Source of the DNA: Oceanitalea stevensii | GTDB taxonomy: Bacteria > Actinomycetota > Actinomycetes > Actinomycetales > Actinomycetaceae | Direction: 5' to 3' | NCBI RefSeq assembly: GCF_014837105.1 | Contig: NZ_JACSPO010000011.1 | Span: 1 to 64,000, forward strand | Length of the DNA: 64,000 nt | Part shown: in pieces, positions 34,314 to 42,438 of the stretch | Layout of the letters: every line of letters starts with the position of its first letter | Position numbering within the stretch: position 1 is the first letter of the stretch | Program-made: the position numbers and the translations under genes | Notes under the pieces: generated by a model | Told to the model about the DNA's origin: nothing | The model's database searches: none | What the model saw: only the letters and a program-made list of their open reading frames with translations

Positions 34314-34338
34314 CGGCAACTGGTGGCAACCGTTGCGG
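34314..34338. promoter_or_regulatory. Operator upstream of dctP2
   Basis: CGGCAA at 34314, TGGCAA at 34324 and TTGCGG at 34333 repeat the hexamer at 9-10 bp steps; TGGCAA-CCG-TTGC forms an imperfect palindrome. It lies in the 239-bp gap between the two dctP genes, so dctP2-dctQ-dctM probably has its own promoter under the same regulator. Confidence 0.65.
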
Positions 34339-34520
34339 CCCTGGACCCCGGACCTGAGTGAATGAGGCAACCCGAACGGGACCCCCGTCGGACGGCACGC
34401 CTCATGACGAGGCACGGCAGCGCCGCCCAGCCCGAGGCTGGACCCCTCCTCCACACTGCACGGCGCAGCGCCGCACCACCGGACGACGAAGTCACTCACG
34501 ACCGAAGGACGGAACACACC

Positions 34521-35540
34521 ATGAGGCACCGGAAGAACACCGTGGTCATCGCCGGAGCGACCGCTGCGACCCTGCTCCTTGCCGCCTGCGGCGGCGGCGA
34601 CGAGGGCGGCGAGTCCGCCGGTGGCGGCGAGGGCAAGACGATGCGTCTGGCCCTCAACCAGACCGAGGAGCACCCCTCCTACATCGCGCTCGACAACCTC
34701 GGGACCTACCTCGAGGAGAACACGGGCGGCTGGGACATCGACGTGTTCCCGAACGAGACGCTCGGCGCCCAGGCGGAGGCCCTCCAGCTCGTCTCCGACG
34801 GCTCGGTCGACATGGCCATCGTCTCCGGCACCCAGCTCGAGAACCTCAACGAGGACTTCGTCGTCTTCAACCTGCCCCGCGTCTTCGACGACGTCGAGCA
34901 CCAGATGAGCGTCATCCACGACCCCGAGATCACCGGCGACCTCTACGCCTCCCTCGAGGAGTCCAACAACATCACCGTGCTCGGCGGCTTCACCCAGGGT
35001 GCGCGCTCCGTCTACAGCAGCGCCCCGATCGAGACGCCGGCCGACCTCGCCGGCCAGAAGATCCGCGTCCAGGAGTCCGAGCTGCACATCGCGATGGCCG
35101 AGGCCCTCGGCGGCGCCGGCACCCCGATGGCGTACGGCGAGCTCTACACGGGCCTGCAGTCCGGCGTCGTCGACGCGGCCGAGAACAACGAGGTCTCCTA
35201 CTTCACCCAGCGCCACTACGAGGTCGCTCCCTACTGGAGCTACACCAACCACCTCGTGGGCCTGGACTACATGATCATCAACACCGACCTCCTCGAGAGC
35301 ATGTCCGAGGAGGACCGCGCGGCCTTCGACGCCGGCTGGACCGCTGCCCACGAGGAGCACACCCAGCTCTGGGCGGAGGCCACCCAGGAGGCCATCGACG
35401 GCGCCACGGCCGGTGGCGCCACGTTCTCCGAGGTCGACGACGCCGCCTTCGCCGAGCCGCTCGAGGCCCTGGCCGCGGAGTTCATCACCACGGAGTCCCA
35501 GCAGGCGCTCTTCGACGCGGCGCGCGCCGCAGCCCGCTGA
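34521..35540 (+). CDS. dctP: TRAP transporter substrate-binding lipoprotein DctP (copy 2)
   Basis: 339 residues from ATG 34521. The lipobox LLAACG is followed by a Gly/Glu-rich spacer and a DctP fold (FPNETLGAQAEALQLVSDG; DLAGQKIRVQES; TGLQSGVVDAAENNEVSY). It directly precedes the genes for both membrane subunits and is the likely main receptor. It shares most of its sequence with copy 1, so a tandem duplication is evident. Solute is inferred to be a hexuronate or aldonate from the locus. Confidence 0.93.
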   Translation: MRHRKNTVVIAGATAATLLLAACGGGDEGGESAGGGEGKTMRLALNQTEEHPSYIALDNLGTYLEENTGGWDIDVFPNETLGAQAEALQLVSDGSVDMAIVSGTQLENLNEDFVVFNLPRVFDDVEHQMSVIHDPEITGDLYASLEESNNITVLGGFTQGARSVYSSAPIETPADLAGQKIRVQESELHIAMAEALGGAGTPMAYGELYTGLQSGVVDAAENNEVSYFTQRHYEVAPYWSYTNHLVGLDYMIINTDLLESMSEEDRAAFDAGWTAAHEEHTQLWAEATQEAIDGATAGGATFSEVDDAAFAEPLEALAAEFITTESQQALFDAARAAAR

Positions 35541-35576
35541 TGAACCGGCCGAGCCACACACAACTGGAGGTGAATC

Positions 35577-36209
35577 GTGGATAGCGCCAAGAAGGTCCTG
35601 GACAGGGTCCTGTACTGGATCACCGTCATCCTCTTCGCGCTGCTCGTCGTCATCGTGGTCTGGCAGGTCTTCAGCCGCCAGGTCCTGGGTGACCCGAGCA
35701 CGTGGACCGAGGAAGGGGCCCGCCTCACCTTCGTGTGGCTCGGCCTGTTCGCCGCTGCGTTCGTCTTCGGCGAGCGCGGCCACATCGCGGTCGAGTACGT
35801 CGCCCGCAAGCTCCCCGTGGGGGGTGAGAAGGTGCTGGCGATCCTCGTCCAGGTGATCGTCCTGGCCTTCGCCGTCATCGTCCTCGTGTGGGGCGGCTGG
35901 CGCGCCTCGGACAACGCGTGGCTGCAGAACCTCTCGGCCCTGCCCTTCACCCTGGGCCAGATGTACCTCGCACTGCCGATCTCCGGCGTGCTCATCGCCT
36001 TCTACTCGCTGTACTACATCCAGGCGGTCGCCCGCGGCACGCAGGCGCCCTACGGCGACCACAGCGACGAGGAGGACGGCGCCGCCGCCGGCACCGAGCC
36101 GGAGGCCGTGCGCGCAGCGAACCTCGAGGTGGACAGCATCCTGCTCAAGCCCGACAACACCCCCGACACCCCCGGTGACCACCAGGCCGGCCCGAAGACG
36201 GAGGCATGA
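35577..36209 (+). CDS. dctQ: TRAP transporter small membrane subunit DctQ
   Basis: 210 residues from GTG 35577, with GGAGG upstream. Four membrane helices are seen, with the DctQ motif RQVLGDPSTWTEEGARLTFVWLGLFAAAF near 36-64. A charged tail of about 55 residues follows the last helix. It couples the binding protein and DctM. Its stop overlaps the dctM start (ATGA). Confidence 0.93.
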   Translation: MDSAKKVLDRVLYWITVILFALLVVIVVWQVFSRQVLGDPSTWTEEGARLTFVWLGLFAAAFVFGERGHIAVEYVARKLPVGGEKVLAILVQVIVLAFAVIVLVWGGWRASDNAWLQNLSALPFTLGQMYLALPISGVLIAFYSLYYIQAVARGTQAPYGDHSDEEDGAAAGTEPEAVRAANLEVDSILLKPDNTPDTPGDHQAGPKTEA

Positions 36210-37516
36210 TGGACCCGGCAACGATCGCAGGTCTCATCCTGCTCTTCGGCATCATCATCGGCATCGTCTTCTCCCTGCCGATCGCCATCGTCATCGGCAC
36301 GGCCTCATTCCTCGCTGCCATCCCGCTGCTGGGCATGGAGCAGGCCGTGCTCGTCACCGCCCAGCGCATGTTCACGGGCATCAACTCCTTCCCGCTGCTC
36401 GCGATCCCGCTCTTCGTGCTCGCCGGCGTCATCATGAACAACGGCGGGATCGCCGGCCGACTGGTCGACGCCGCCAAGGTGCTCACCGGCCGTATGCCGG
36501 CCTCCCTGGCCCAGACGAACATCGTCGCCAACGCGATGTTCGGTGCCGTCTCCGGCGCCGCGGTGGCCGCGGCCGCCGCCGTCGGCAACGTCATGAACGA
36601 GCGCATGGTCAAGGAGGGCTACGACCGCCGCTTCGCCGCCGCGGTCAACGTCGCCTCCGCACCCTCGGGCATGCTCATCCCGCCGTCGAACACCTTCATC
36701 GTGTACTCGCTCGTCTCGAGCACCTCGATCGCGGCGCTGTTCATGGCCGGTGCCATCCCCGGCATCATGTGGGCCTTGGCCTGCATGGTCGTCGTCTACC
36801 TCTACGCCCGCAAGCAGCCCGGCAAGCTCAAGTCGGCCGACCGGATCACCGCCAAGCAGGGCCTGCTCGTCATCTGGCGCGCCGTGCCCTCGCTGCTCAT
36901 GATCATCATCGTCGTCGGCGGCATCCTCGGCGGCTACTTCACCGCCACCGAGTCGGCGTCCATCGCCGTCGTCTACTGCCTCGTGCTGTCGGCCGTCTAC
37001 CGGAGCATCAAGGTCCGCGAGCTGCCGAGCATCCTCGTCGACGCCGGCCGCACGACGGCCATCGTCATGCTCCTCGTCGCGGTGTCCACGGCGCTGTCCT
37101 TCGTCATGAGCTTCGCGCGGATCCCGGACCTCATCTCCGACGCCGTCCTCGGCTTCACCGACTCCGGCACCGTCGTCCTTCTCATCATGATGGTCATTCT
37201 GCTCATCGTCGGAACCTTCATGGACCCGACGCCGGCCATCCTCATCTTCGTGCCGATCTTCCTGCCGATCGTCACGGAGTTCGGGATCGACCCGGTCCAC
37301 TTCGGCGCGATGGTCGTGATGAACCTGTCGGTCGGCGTCATCACGCCACCGGTCGGCAACGTCCTGTTCGTCGGGGCGCGCATCGCCCGGCTCCGCATCG
37401 AGCCGGTCATCACCAAGCTGTGGCCCTTCCTCGTGGCGATCATCCTCACCCTGTTCCTCGTCGTGTTCATCCCGCAGCTCTCGCTGTGGCTGCCCACGAC
37501 CATGGGGCTCATGTAG
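36206..37516 (+). CDS. dctM: TRAP transporter large membrane subunit DctM
   Basis: 436 residues with about 12 helices. Typical DctM stretches include PLLAIPLFVLAGVIMNNGGIA, VSGAAVAAAAAVGNVMN, PPSNTFIVYSLVSSTSIAALFMAG and GVITPPVGNVLFVGARIA. It is the sodium-driven permease part of the TRAP system. It starts inside the dctQ stop codon. A long G/C homopolymer run lies 26 bp after its stop. Confidence 0.95.
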   Translation: MMDPATIAGLILLFGIIIGIVFSLPIAIVIGTASFLAAIPLLGMEQAVLVTAQRMFTGINSFPLLAIPLFVLAGVIMNNGGIAGRLVDAAKVLTGRMPASLAQTNIVANAMFGAVSGAAVAAAAAVGNVMNERMVKEGYDRRFAAAVNVASAPSGMLIPPSNTFIVYSLVSSTSIAALFMAGAIPGIMWALACMVVVYLYARKQPGKLKSADRITAKQGLLVIWRAVPSLLMIIIVVGGILGGYFTATESASIAVVYCLVLSAVYRSIKVRELPSILVDAGRTTAIVMLLVAVSTALSFVMSFARIPDLISDAVLGFTDSGTVVLLIMMVILLIVGTFMDPTPAILIFVPIFLPIVTEFGIDPVHFGAMVVMNLSVGVITPPVGNVLFVGARIARLRIEPVITKLWPFLVAIILTLFLVVFIPQLSLWLPTTMGLM

Positions 37517-37541
37517 CACCGTCCGTTCCACCGGACGCCCC

Positions 37542-37571
37542 GGGGGGGGGGGGGGGGGCCCCCCCCCCCCC
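37542..37571. repeat. G17-C13 homopolymer junction
   Basis: Seventeen G are followed directly by thirteen C, between dctM and nhaA. The two runs can pair as a hairpin with no fixed loop. It could act as a terminator, be a slippage-prone tract, or mark an assembly or sequencing problem, since such runs are hard to read. The exact lengths should be treated with caution. Confidence 0.6.
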
Positions 37572-37646
37572 GGCCACAGCACCATCCGGGTACCGCCCGT
37601 AGACTTCCCGCCAGCGCCGCGTCCAGCCCCAGAGAGGCTCCTGCCC

Positions 37647-38867
37647 ATGTCCAGCCCGTCCACCACCCGCCGCGGTCCGCTCAGCAGCTACCGCGAGAGG
37701 CTGGGCAACGAGACCTTCGCCGGGATGGTGCTGCTCGTCGGCGCGCTGGTGGCCCTGGTGTGGGCGAACTCCCCGTGGCGCGAGGCCTACGCCTCGCTGT
37801 CGGAGATCACGGTCGGCCCGGCTGCGCTGCACCTCGACCTCACCCTGGCCGCATGGGCCTCGGACGGCCTGCTCGCCATCTTCTTCTTCGCCGTCGGCCT
37901 CGAGCTCAAGCAGGAGTTCGTCACCGGCTCGCTGCGCGACGCGCGCACGGCGGCCGTGCCCGTCATCGCCGCCTTCTTCGGGGTGCTGGGGCCCGTCGCG
38001 GTCTACCTCCTGGTCCAGGCGGTCACCGGCTCGGGGGTCTGGGACGGCTGGCCGGTACCCGTCGCGACGGACATCGCCTTCGCCGTCGCCCTCCTGGGCA
38101 TCTTCGGCCGGGGGTTCCCTCCCGCGCTGCGCCTCTTCCTCCTCACCCTCGCCGTCGTCGACGACCTCATCGGCATCGTCATCATCGCCGTCGTCTTCGC
38201 CGACGGCTTGAACTACCTCCTGCTCGCCGCCGCGTTCCTCGCCGTCGCCGTCTTCGCGGTGCTCGTCCGTCGTCGCATCACCGCCTGGTGGGTGCTCGTC
38301 CCCGTCGGCGTCGTCGCCTGGGCGCTCATGCACGCCTCCGGGGTCCACGCGACGATCGCCGGCGTGCTCCTCGGCATGGTGGTCCCCGCCGTCGCCCGTC
38401 CCGGCGAGGACGAGGACCTGTCCCACCGGTTCGAGCACAGGGTCAGCTGGATCTCCTCCGGCTTCGTCCTGCCGGTCTTCGCCTTCTTCGCCGCCGGCGT
38501 CAACGTCGTCGACTCCGGTGGCCTGCTCGGCATCGTCACCGACCCGGTCTCCGTCGGGATCTCCCTCGGCCTGCCGCTCGGCAAGCTCATCGGCATCTGG
38601 GGCGGCACCGCGCTCCTCGTCACGCTCACCCCGCTCGCCCTGGGCAAGGGCCTCAACCTCAAGGACATGGTGGGGATGAGCCTGCTCGCGGGCGTGGGCT
38701 TCACCGTCTCCCTGCTCATCGCCCAGCTGGCCTTCGAGCCCGGCTCCGTCGAGAGCAGCCACGCCCGCGTGGGTGTCCTCCTCGGCTCCCTGCTCTCGGC
38801 GATCCTCGGCGGGATCGCCCTGCGCATCCGGGCGCGCAGCCGCGGCGAGGTCACCGAGGAGGCCTGA
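37647..38867 (+). CDS. nhaA: Na+/H+ antiporter NhaA
   Basis: 406 residues with about 12 helices. Key residues are present: Asp142 in VATDIAFA and the Asp172-Asp173 pair in AVVDDLIGI, corresponding to Asp133 and Asp163-Asp164 of E. coli NhaA. The N-terminal GMVLLVGALVALVWANSPW and LFFFAVGLELKQEF segments are also typical. It exports Na+ in exchange for protons. It follows the sodium-driven TRAP transporter on the same strand, which could be useful for recycling Na+, but a separate promoter is likely. Confidence 0.95.
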   Translation: MSSPSTTRRGPLSSYRERLGNETFAGMVLLVGALVALVWANSPWREAYASLSEITVGPAALHLDLTLAAWASDGLLAIFFFAVGLELKQEFVTGSLRDARTAAVPVIAAFFGVLGPVAVYLLVQAVTGSGVWDGWPVPVATDIAFAVALLGIFGRGFPPALRLFLLTLAVVDDLIGIVIIAVVFADGLNYLLLAAAFLAVAVFAVLVRRRITAWWVLVPVGVVAWALMHASGVHATIAGVLLGMVVPAVARPGEDEDLSHRFEHRVSWISSGFVLPVFAFFAAGVNVVDSGGLLGIVTDPVSVGISLGLPLGKLIGIWGGTALLVTLTPLALGKGLNLKDMVGMSLLAGVGFTVSLLIAQLAFEPGSVESSHARVGVLLGSLLSAILGGIALRIRARSRGEVTEEA

Positions 38868-38880
38868 GCCGGCCGGCTCA
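38865..38880. terminator. Palindrome carrying the stop codons of nhaA and its convergent neighbour
   Basis: TGAGCCGGCCGGCTCA is perfectly self-complementary and begins and ends with the TGA codons of the two genes. It is an extended form of the palindrome at 10732-10743. A role in ending transcription is possible but not proven. Confidence 0.4.
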
Positions 38881-39264
38881 GTACATGAGCCGCCCGATCC
38901 AGCCGGCGATCGCCACGATGAAGGCGTAGACCCCGACGGCGAGCGCGGCGACGGCCGGCCAGCGTGGCACGACGCGCTGGGCGAGTGCGACGATGCCGAG
39001 CACGAGGGAGCCCACCGCGAGCACGAGGACGAGCATGAGCCCGATGGACTCGTAGGTGTCCCTGTTCCCCACGCTCTCCACGGTGATCGCGTAGACGATC
39101 TGCCAGGCCGTGAGCAGCCCCGCGACGGTGATGGCGATCCACCCCAGCCGGTTACGGTCCCCCCGCTGCGGCTTGCGCGCCTCCCGGCCCGTCGACGAGC
39201 TCCCCTGCGGGCCACCGGGTGTGGTGCCCTGTGGCGTCGTGCTTCCCGGCTCACGTGCGGCCAT
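38878..39264 (-). CDS. Small membrane protein, unknown
   Basis: 128 residues from ATG 39264. A Ser/Thr/Gly-rich, basic N-terminal third is followed by three hydrophobic helices (LGWIAITVAGLLTAWQIVYAI; SIGLMLVLVLAVGSLVLGIVAL; VAALAVGVYAFIVAIAGWIG). No motif suggests a function. It is convergent with nhaA and divergent from the amidohydrolase gene, with about 78 bp between starts. Confidence 0.75.
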   Translation of the reverse strand: MAAREPGSTTPQGTTPGGPQGSSSTGREARKPQRGDRNRLGWIAITVAGLLTAWQIVYAITVESVGNRDTYESIGLMLVLVLAVGSLVLGIVALAQRVVPRWPAVAALAVGVYAFIVAIAGWIGRLMY

Positions 39265-39342
39265 GTCGCATCTCCTCCCGAGACGGCACCACGCCGCCTC
39301 GCTGCCAAGCCTGCCACCCCCAGCGGGTGATACCACTGGAGC

Positions 39343-40572
39343 ATGGCGACCTCTTCCCAGCCCCGCCGCACCCGCACCGCCTCCGTCGCCGTCACCGGTG
39401 GCTACGTCGTCCCCGTGGACGGTGAGCCCATCGAGAACGGCACCGTCCTCGTGCTCGACGGCGTCATCGCGGCCGTCGGGGCCGACGTCGAGGTCCCCGA
39501 CGGCGTGCGCGTCGTCGACGCGACCGGCTCGTGGGTGCTGCCCGGCTTCGTCGAGTCGCACGCCCACATGGGCGTGAGCGAGGAGGGCGAGGGCTGGGCC
39601 GGGTCGGACGTCAACGAGATGACCGACCCCGTCGGCGCCGGGCTGCGCGCCCTGGACGCCATCAACATCGAGGAGGAGGGCTTCCGCGACGCCCTCATCG
39701 GCGGGGTCACCTCCGCCGTCGTCAAGCCCGGCTCGGGCAACCCGATCGGCGGCCAGACCGTCGCGATCAAGACCTGGGGCGGGCGCACCGTGGACGAGCA
39801 GCTCCTCCGCGAGCGGGTCTCGGTGAAGTCCGCGCTCGGGGAGAACCCCAAGCGGGTCTACGGGGACAAGAAGGCGCTGCCCTCCACGCGGCTGGGCGTG
39901 GCCAAGGTCATCCGCGACGCCTTCGTCAAGGCGCAGAACTACGCCGCCAAGCGCGACCACGCCCTGGCCGAGGGCAAGCCGGTGGAGCGCGACCTCACCC
40001 TCGAGACGCTGGCCGCGGTGCTCGACGGCGAGCTCATCTGGGACCAGCACACCCACCGCCACGACGACATCGCCACCGCGATCCGGCTCGCCGAGGAGTT
40101 CGGCTACCGGCTCGTCGTCAACCACGGCACCGACGGCGCCCGCATCGCCGACGTCCTCGCCGAGAAGGACGTGCCGGTGATCTTCGGGCCGCTGTTCACC
40201 AGCCGCTCGAAGGTCGAGCTGCGCGACCGCGACATCGCCAACCTCGCCCGCCTCGCCCAGGCCGGGGTCAAGGTCGCCATCACCACCGACCATCCGGTGG
40301 TCCCCATCAACTTCCTCGTCCACCAGGCCTCGCTCGCCGTCAAGGAGGGGCTGGACCGGGAGGTCGCGCTGCGGGCGCTGACGATCAACCCGGCCGAGAT
40401 CCTCGGGCTCGACGACCGTGTGGGTGCGCTGCGCCCGGGGCTGGACGGCGACGTCGTCGTCTGGTCGGGCGACCCGCTCGACGTCTTCTCCCGCGTCCAG
40501 CGCGTCCTCATCACCGGCGCCGAGGTGTACTCGGGCGAGCACGGCGTCCACGAGCGCAGCGAGCGCTTCTGA
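39343..40572 (+). CDS. Amidohydrolase family protein (imidazolonepropionase-like)
   Basis: 409 residues. An N-terminal beta-sandwich (GGYVVPVDGEPIENGTVLVLDGVIAAVG) precedes the metal site HAHMG in VLPGFVESHAHMG (HxH). Later ligands are probably in HTHRHDDI, VNHGTDG and TTDHPVVP. The C-terminal LTINPAEILGLDDRVGALRPGLDGDVVVWSG is typical of this hydrolase group. It would hydrolyse a C-N bond of a cyclic or amidated compound; no substrate can be inferred from the neighbours. It appears to be transcribed alone. Confidence 0.88.
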   Translation: MATSSQPRRTRTASVAVTGGYVVPVDGEPIENGTVLVLDGVIAAVGADVEVPDGVRVVDATGSWVLPGFVESHAHMGVSEEGEGWAGSDVNEMTDPVGAGLRALDAINIEEEGFRDALIGGVTSAVVKPGSGNPIGGQTVAIKTWGGRTVDEQLLRERVSVKSALGENPKRVYGDKKALPSTRLGVAKVIRDAFVKAQNYAAKRDHALAEGKPVERDLTLETLAAVLDGELIWDQHTHRHDDIATAIRLAEEFGYRLVVNHGTDGARIADVLAEKDVPVIFGPLFTSRSKVELRDRDIANLARLAQAGVKVAITTDHPVVPINFLVHQASLAVKEGLDREVALRALTINPAEILGLDDRVGALRPGLDGDVVVWSGDPLDVFSRVQRVLITGAEVYSGEHGVHERSERF

Positions 40573-40627
40573 GGCCGGCCGCCCGGCGTCGCTGACCTGC
40601 GGCGCCGGCCGGACTACGCTGCCGGTC

Positions 40628-41125
40628 ATGACGGGCGGGGAGGACCAGTCGCGCAGGCTCGGGGGTTTCGACGCCGCCGGGCGGCGCTGGGTCCTCGGGG
40701 TCTTCGGTGCCGGCGGCGCCCTGGCCGGTATCGTCCTGCCCTACCTCGCGGGGCTCGCCGCCGACCTGCCGTGGTTCCCCTTCCAGGGCCCCCTCCAGCT
40801 GCTCGGGTCCTTCGACCAGGCCTGGCTGGTGTGGCTGCGGCCGGCGGTGGGCCTCGCCCTGGGCCTCGCCTTCGCGATCTGGGTGATCCACGAGAGCCCG
40901 GTCCTCCACCTCACGTCGCGCGAGATCCGGGTGGAGCGCCGCGGCGAGGTGCAGCGGGTCATCGCCCGGGACAAGGTCGACGCCGTGTTCCGGCGCAGGT
41001 CCAACGTGGTCATCCAGACGGCGTCCGGCCGCGAGCTCTTCGACGACGACGTCGAGGGCGACCGGGACGAGGTGCGGGACGCCTTCGTCGCGCTCGGCTA
41101 CCCGTGGGAGGGCCCGCCGGGCTGA
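40628..41125 (+). CDS. YqeB-like membrane protein with PH-type tail
   Basis: 165 residues from ATG 40628. Two membrane helices (about 20-42 and 66-90) are followed by a beta-rich cytosolic domain: LTSREIRVERRGEVQRVIARDKVDAVFRR, IQTASGRELFDDDVEG and VRDAFVALGYPWEG. This order fits the YqeB family of actinobacteria and bacilli, whose function is unknown. It lies 55 bp after the amidohydrolase on the same strand and could share its transcript. Confidence 0.7.
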   Translation: MTGGEDQSRRLGGFDAAGRRWVLGVFGAGGALAGIVLPYLAGLAADLPWFPFQGPLQLLGSFDQAWLVWLRPAVGLALGLAFAIWVIHESPVLHLTSREIRVERRGEVQRVIARDKVDAVFRRRSNVVIQTASGRELFDDDVEGDRDEVRDAFVALGYPWEGPPG

Positions 41126-41314
41126 GCCTGACCGCCGCTCGGCTGCGCCCCGGGCCCGCGGGCCTCGCCGCGCCCGCGAGCCTCGCCGCGTCCGGGCTTC
41201 GCCCCGCCTGTGGGCTTCGATTGCGTCGCACCTCCCACTCACCCCACGGCGACGGAAAGGGCGCCGCGTGATCGGAAAGGGCGACGCAACGAGGTGGGGG
41301 TTACGGTCGAGGGC

Positions 41315-42346
41315 ATGGACGACGCGCACTCGACCGCCGGCAGCTACGTGGCCCCCGGGCAGGAGTTCACCCGGGACACGAACTACATCACCACCCGCAT
41401 CACCCGCGACGGCGCGGACGGCTACCCGGTGGAGGCCGGGCGGTACCGGCTCGTCGCGGCGCGCGCCTGCCCGTGGGCGAACCGGACGATCATCGTGCGC
41501 CGCCTGCTCGGCCTGGAGGACGCGATCTCCCTCGGCCTGCCCGGCCCCACCCACGACGCCCGCTCGTGGACCTTCGACCTCGACCCCGGCGGCCGTGACC
41601 CGGTGCTCGGCATCGAGCGGATCCAGGAGGCCTACTTCGCGCGCTTCCCCGACTACCCCCGCGGGATCACCGTGCCGGCGATCGTCGACGTCCCCACCGG
41701 GCAGGTGGTGACCAACGACTACGCCCAGATCACCCTCGACCTCTCCTCGGAGTGGCGCGAGCACCACCGCGAGGGCGCACCGGACCTCTACCCCGAGCAC
41801 CTGCGCGAGGAGATCGACACCGTCAACCGCCGCGTCTTCACCGAGGTCAACAACGGCGTGTACCGCTGCGGCTTCGCCGGCTCCCAGGAGGCCTACGAGA
41901 AGGCCTACGACCGGCTGTGGACCGCGCTGGACTGGCTGGAGGAGCGCCTCACGCACCAGCGCTACCTCGTGGGGGACACGATCACCGAGGCCGACGTGCG
42001 CCTGTTCACCACGCTCGTGCGCTTCGACCCCGTCTACCACGGGCACTTCAAGTGCAACCGGAACAAGCTGAGCGAGATGCCGGCGCTGTGGGGCTACGCC
42101 CGCGACCTCTTCCAGACACCGGGGTTCGGCGACACGATCGACTTCGAGCAGATCAAGCAGCACTACTACGTCGTCCACACCGACCTCAACCCCACGCAGA
42201 TCGTGCCCCTCGGCCCCGACCTCAGCGGCTGGACCACCCCGCACGGCCGCGAGGCGCTCGGCGGGCGGCCCTTCGGCGACGGCACGCCTCCCGGACCGGT
42301 GCGCGAGGGCGAGCGCGTGGACCCGGAGCACACACCCCTGCGCTGA
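41315..42346 (+). CDS. Glutathionyl-hydroquinone-reductase-like GST family protein
   Basis: 343 residues. The thioredoxin-fold active site is AARACPWANR with Cys52, the CPWA motif of Xi-class enzymes (ECM4/YqjG). A C-terminal all-alpha domain carries NNGVYRCGFAGSQEAYEKAY and the ITEADVRLFTTLVRFDPVYHGHFKCN stretch, both diagnostic of the group. It should reduce S-conjugated hydroquinones through a mixed disulfide. Actinobacteria usually lack glutathione, so mycothiol may be the thiol partner. No neighbour suggests its in vivo substrate. Confidence 0.88.
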   Translation: MDDAHSTAGSYVAPGQEFTRDTNYITTRITRDGADGYPVEAGRYRLVAARACPWANRTIIVRRLLGLEDAISLGLPGPTHDARSWTFDLDPGGRDPVLGIERIQEAYFARFPDYPRGITVPAIVDVPTGQVVTNDYAQITLDLSSEWREHHREGAPDLYPEHLREEIDTVNRRVFTEVNNGVYRCGFAGSQEAYEKAYDRLWTALDWLEERLTHQRYLVGDTITEADVRLFTTLVRFDPVYHGHFKCNRNKLSEMPALWGYARDLFQTPGFGDTIDFEQIKQHYYVVHTDLNPTQIVPLGPDLSGWTTPHGREALGGRPFGDGTPPGPVREGERVDPEHTPLR

Positions 42347-42438
42347 GATCAAGGGGACGGTGCTCGGTCGCTCACGCCCGCCCAACTACTCAGAGCGTCT
42401 ACCTAGACAACCTGACTAGTTAGTGCCACGATCTACCC

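Noticed and set aside
33262..35540. Two dctP genes as an assembly duplication
   Set aside because: The copies differ throughout in DNA and protein and have different flanks, so they are true paralogues.
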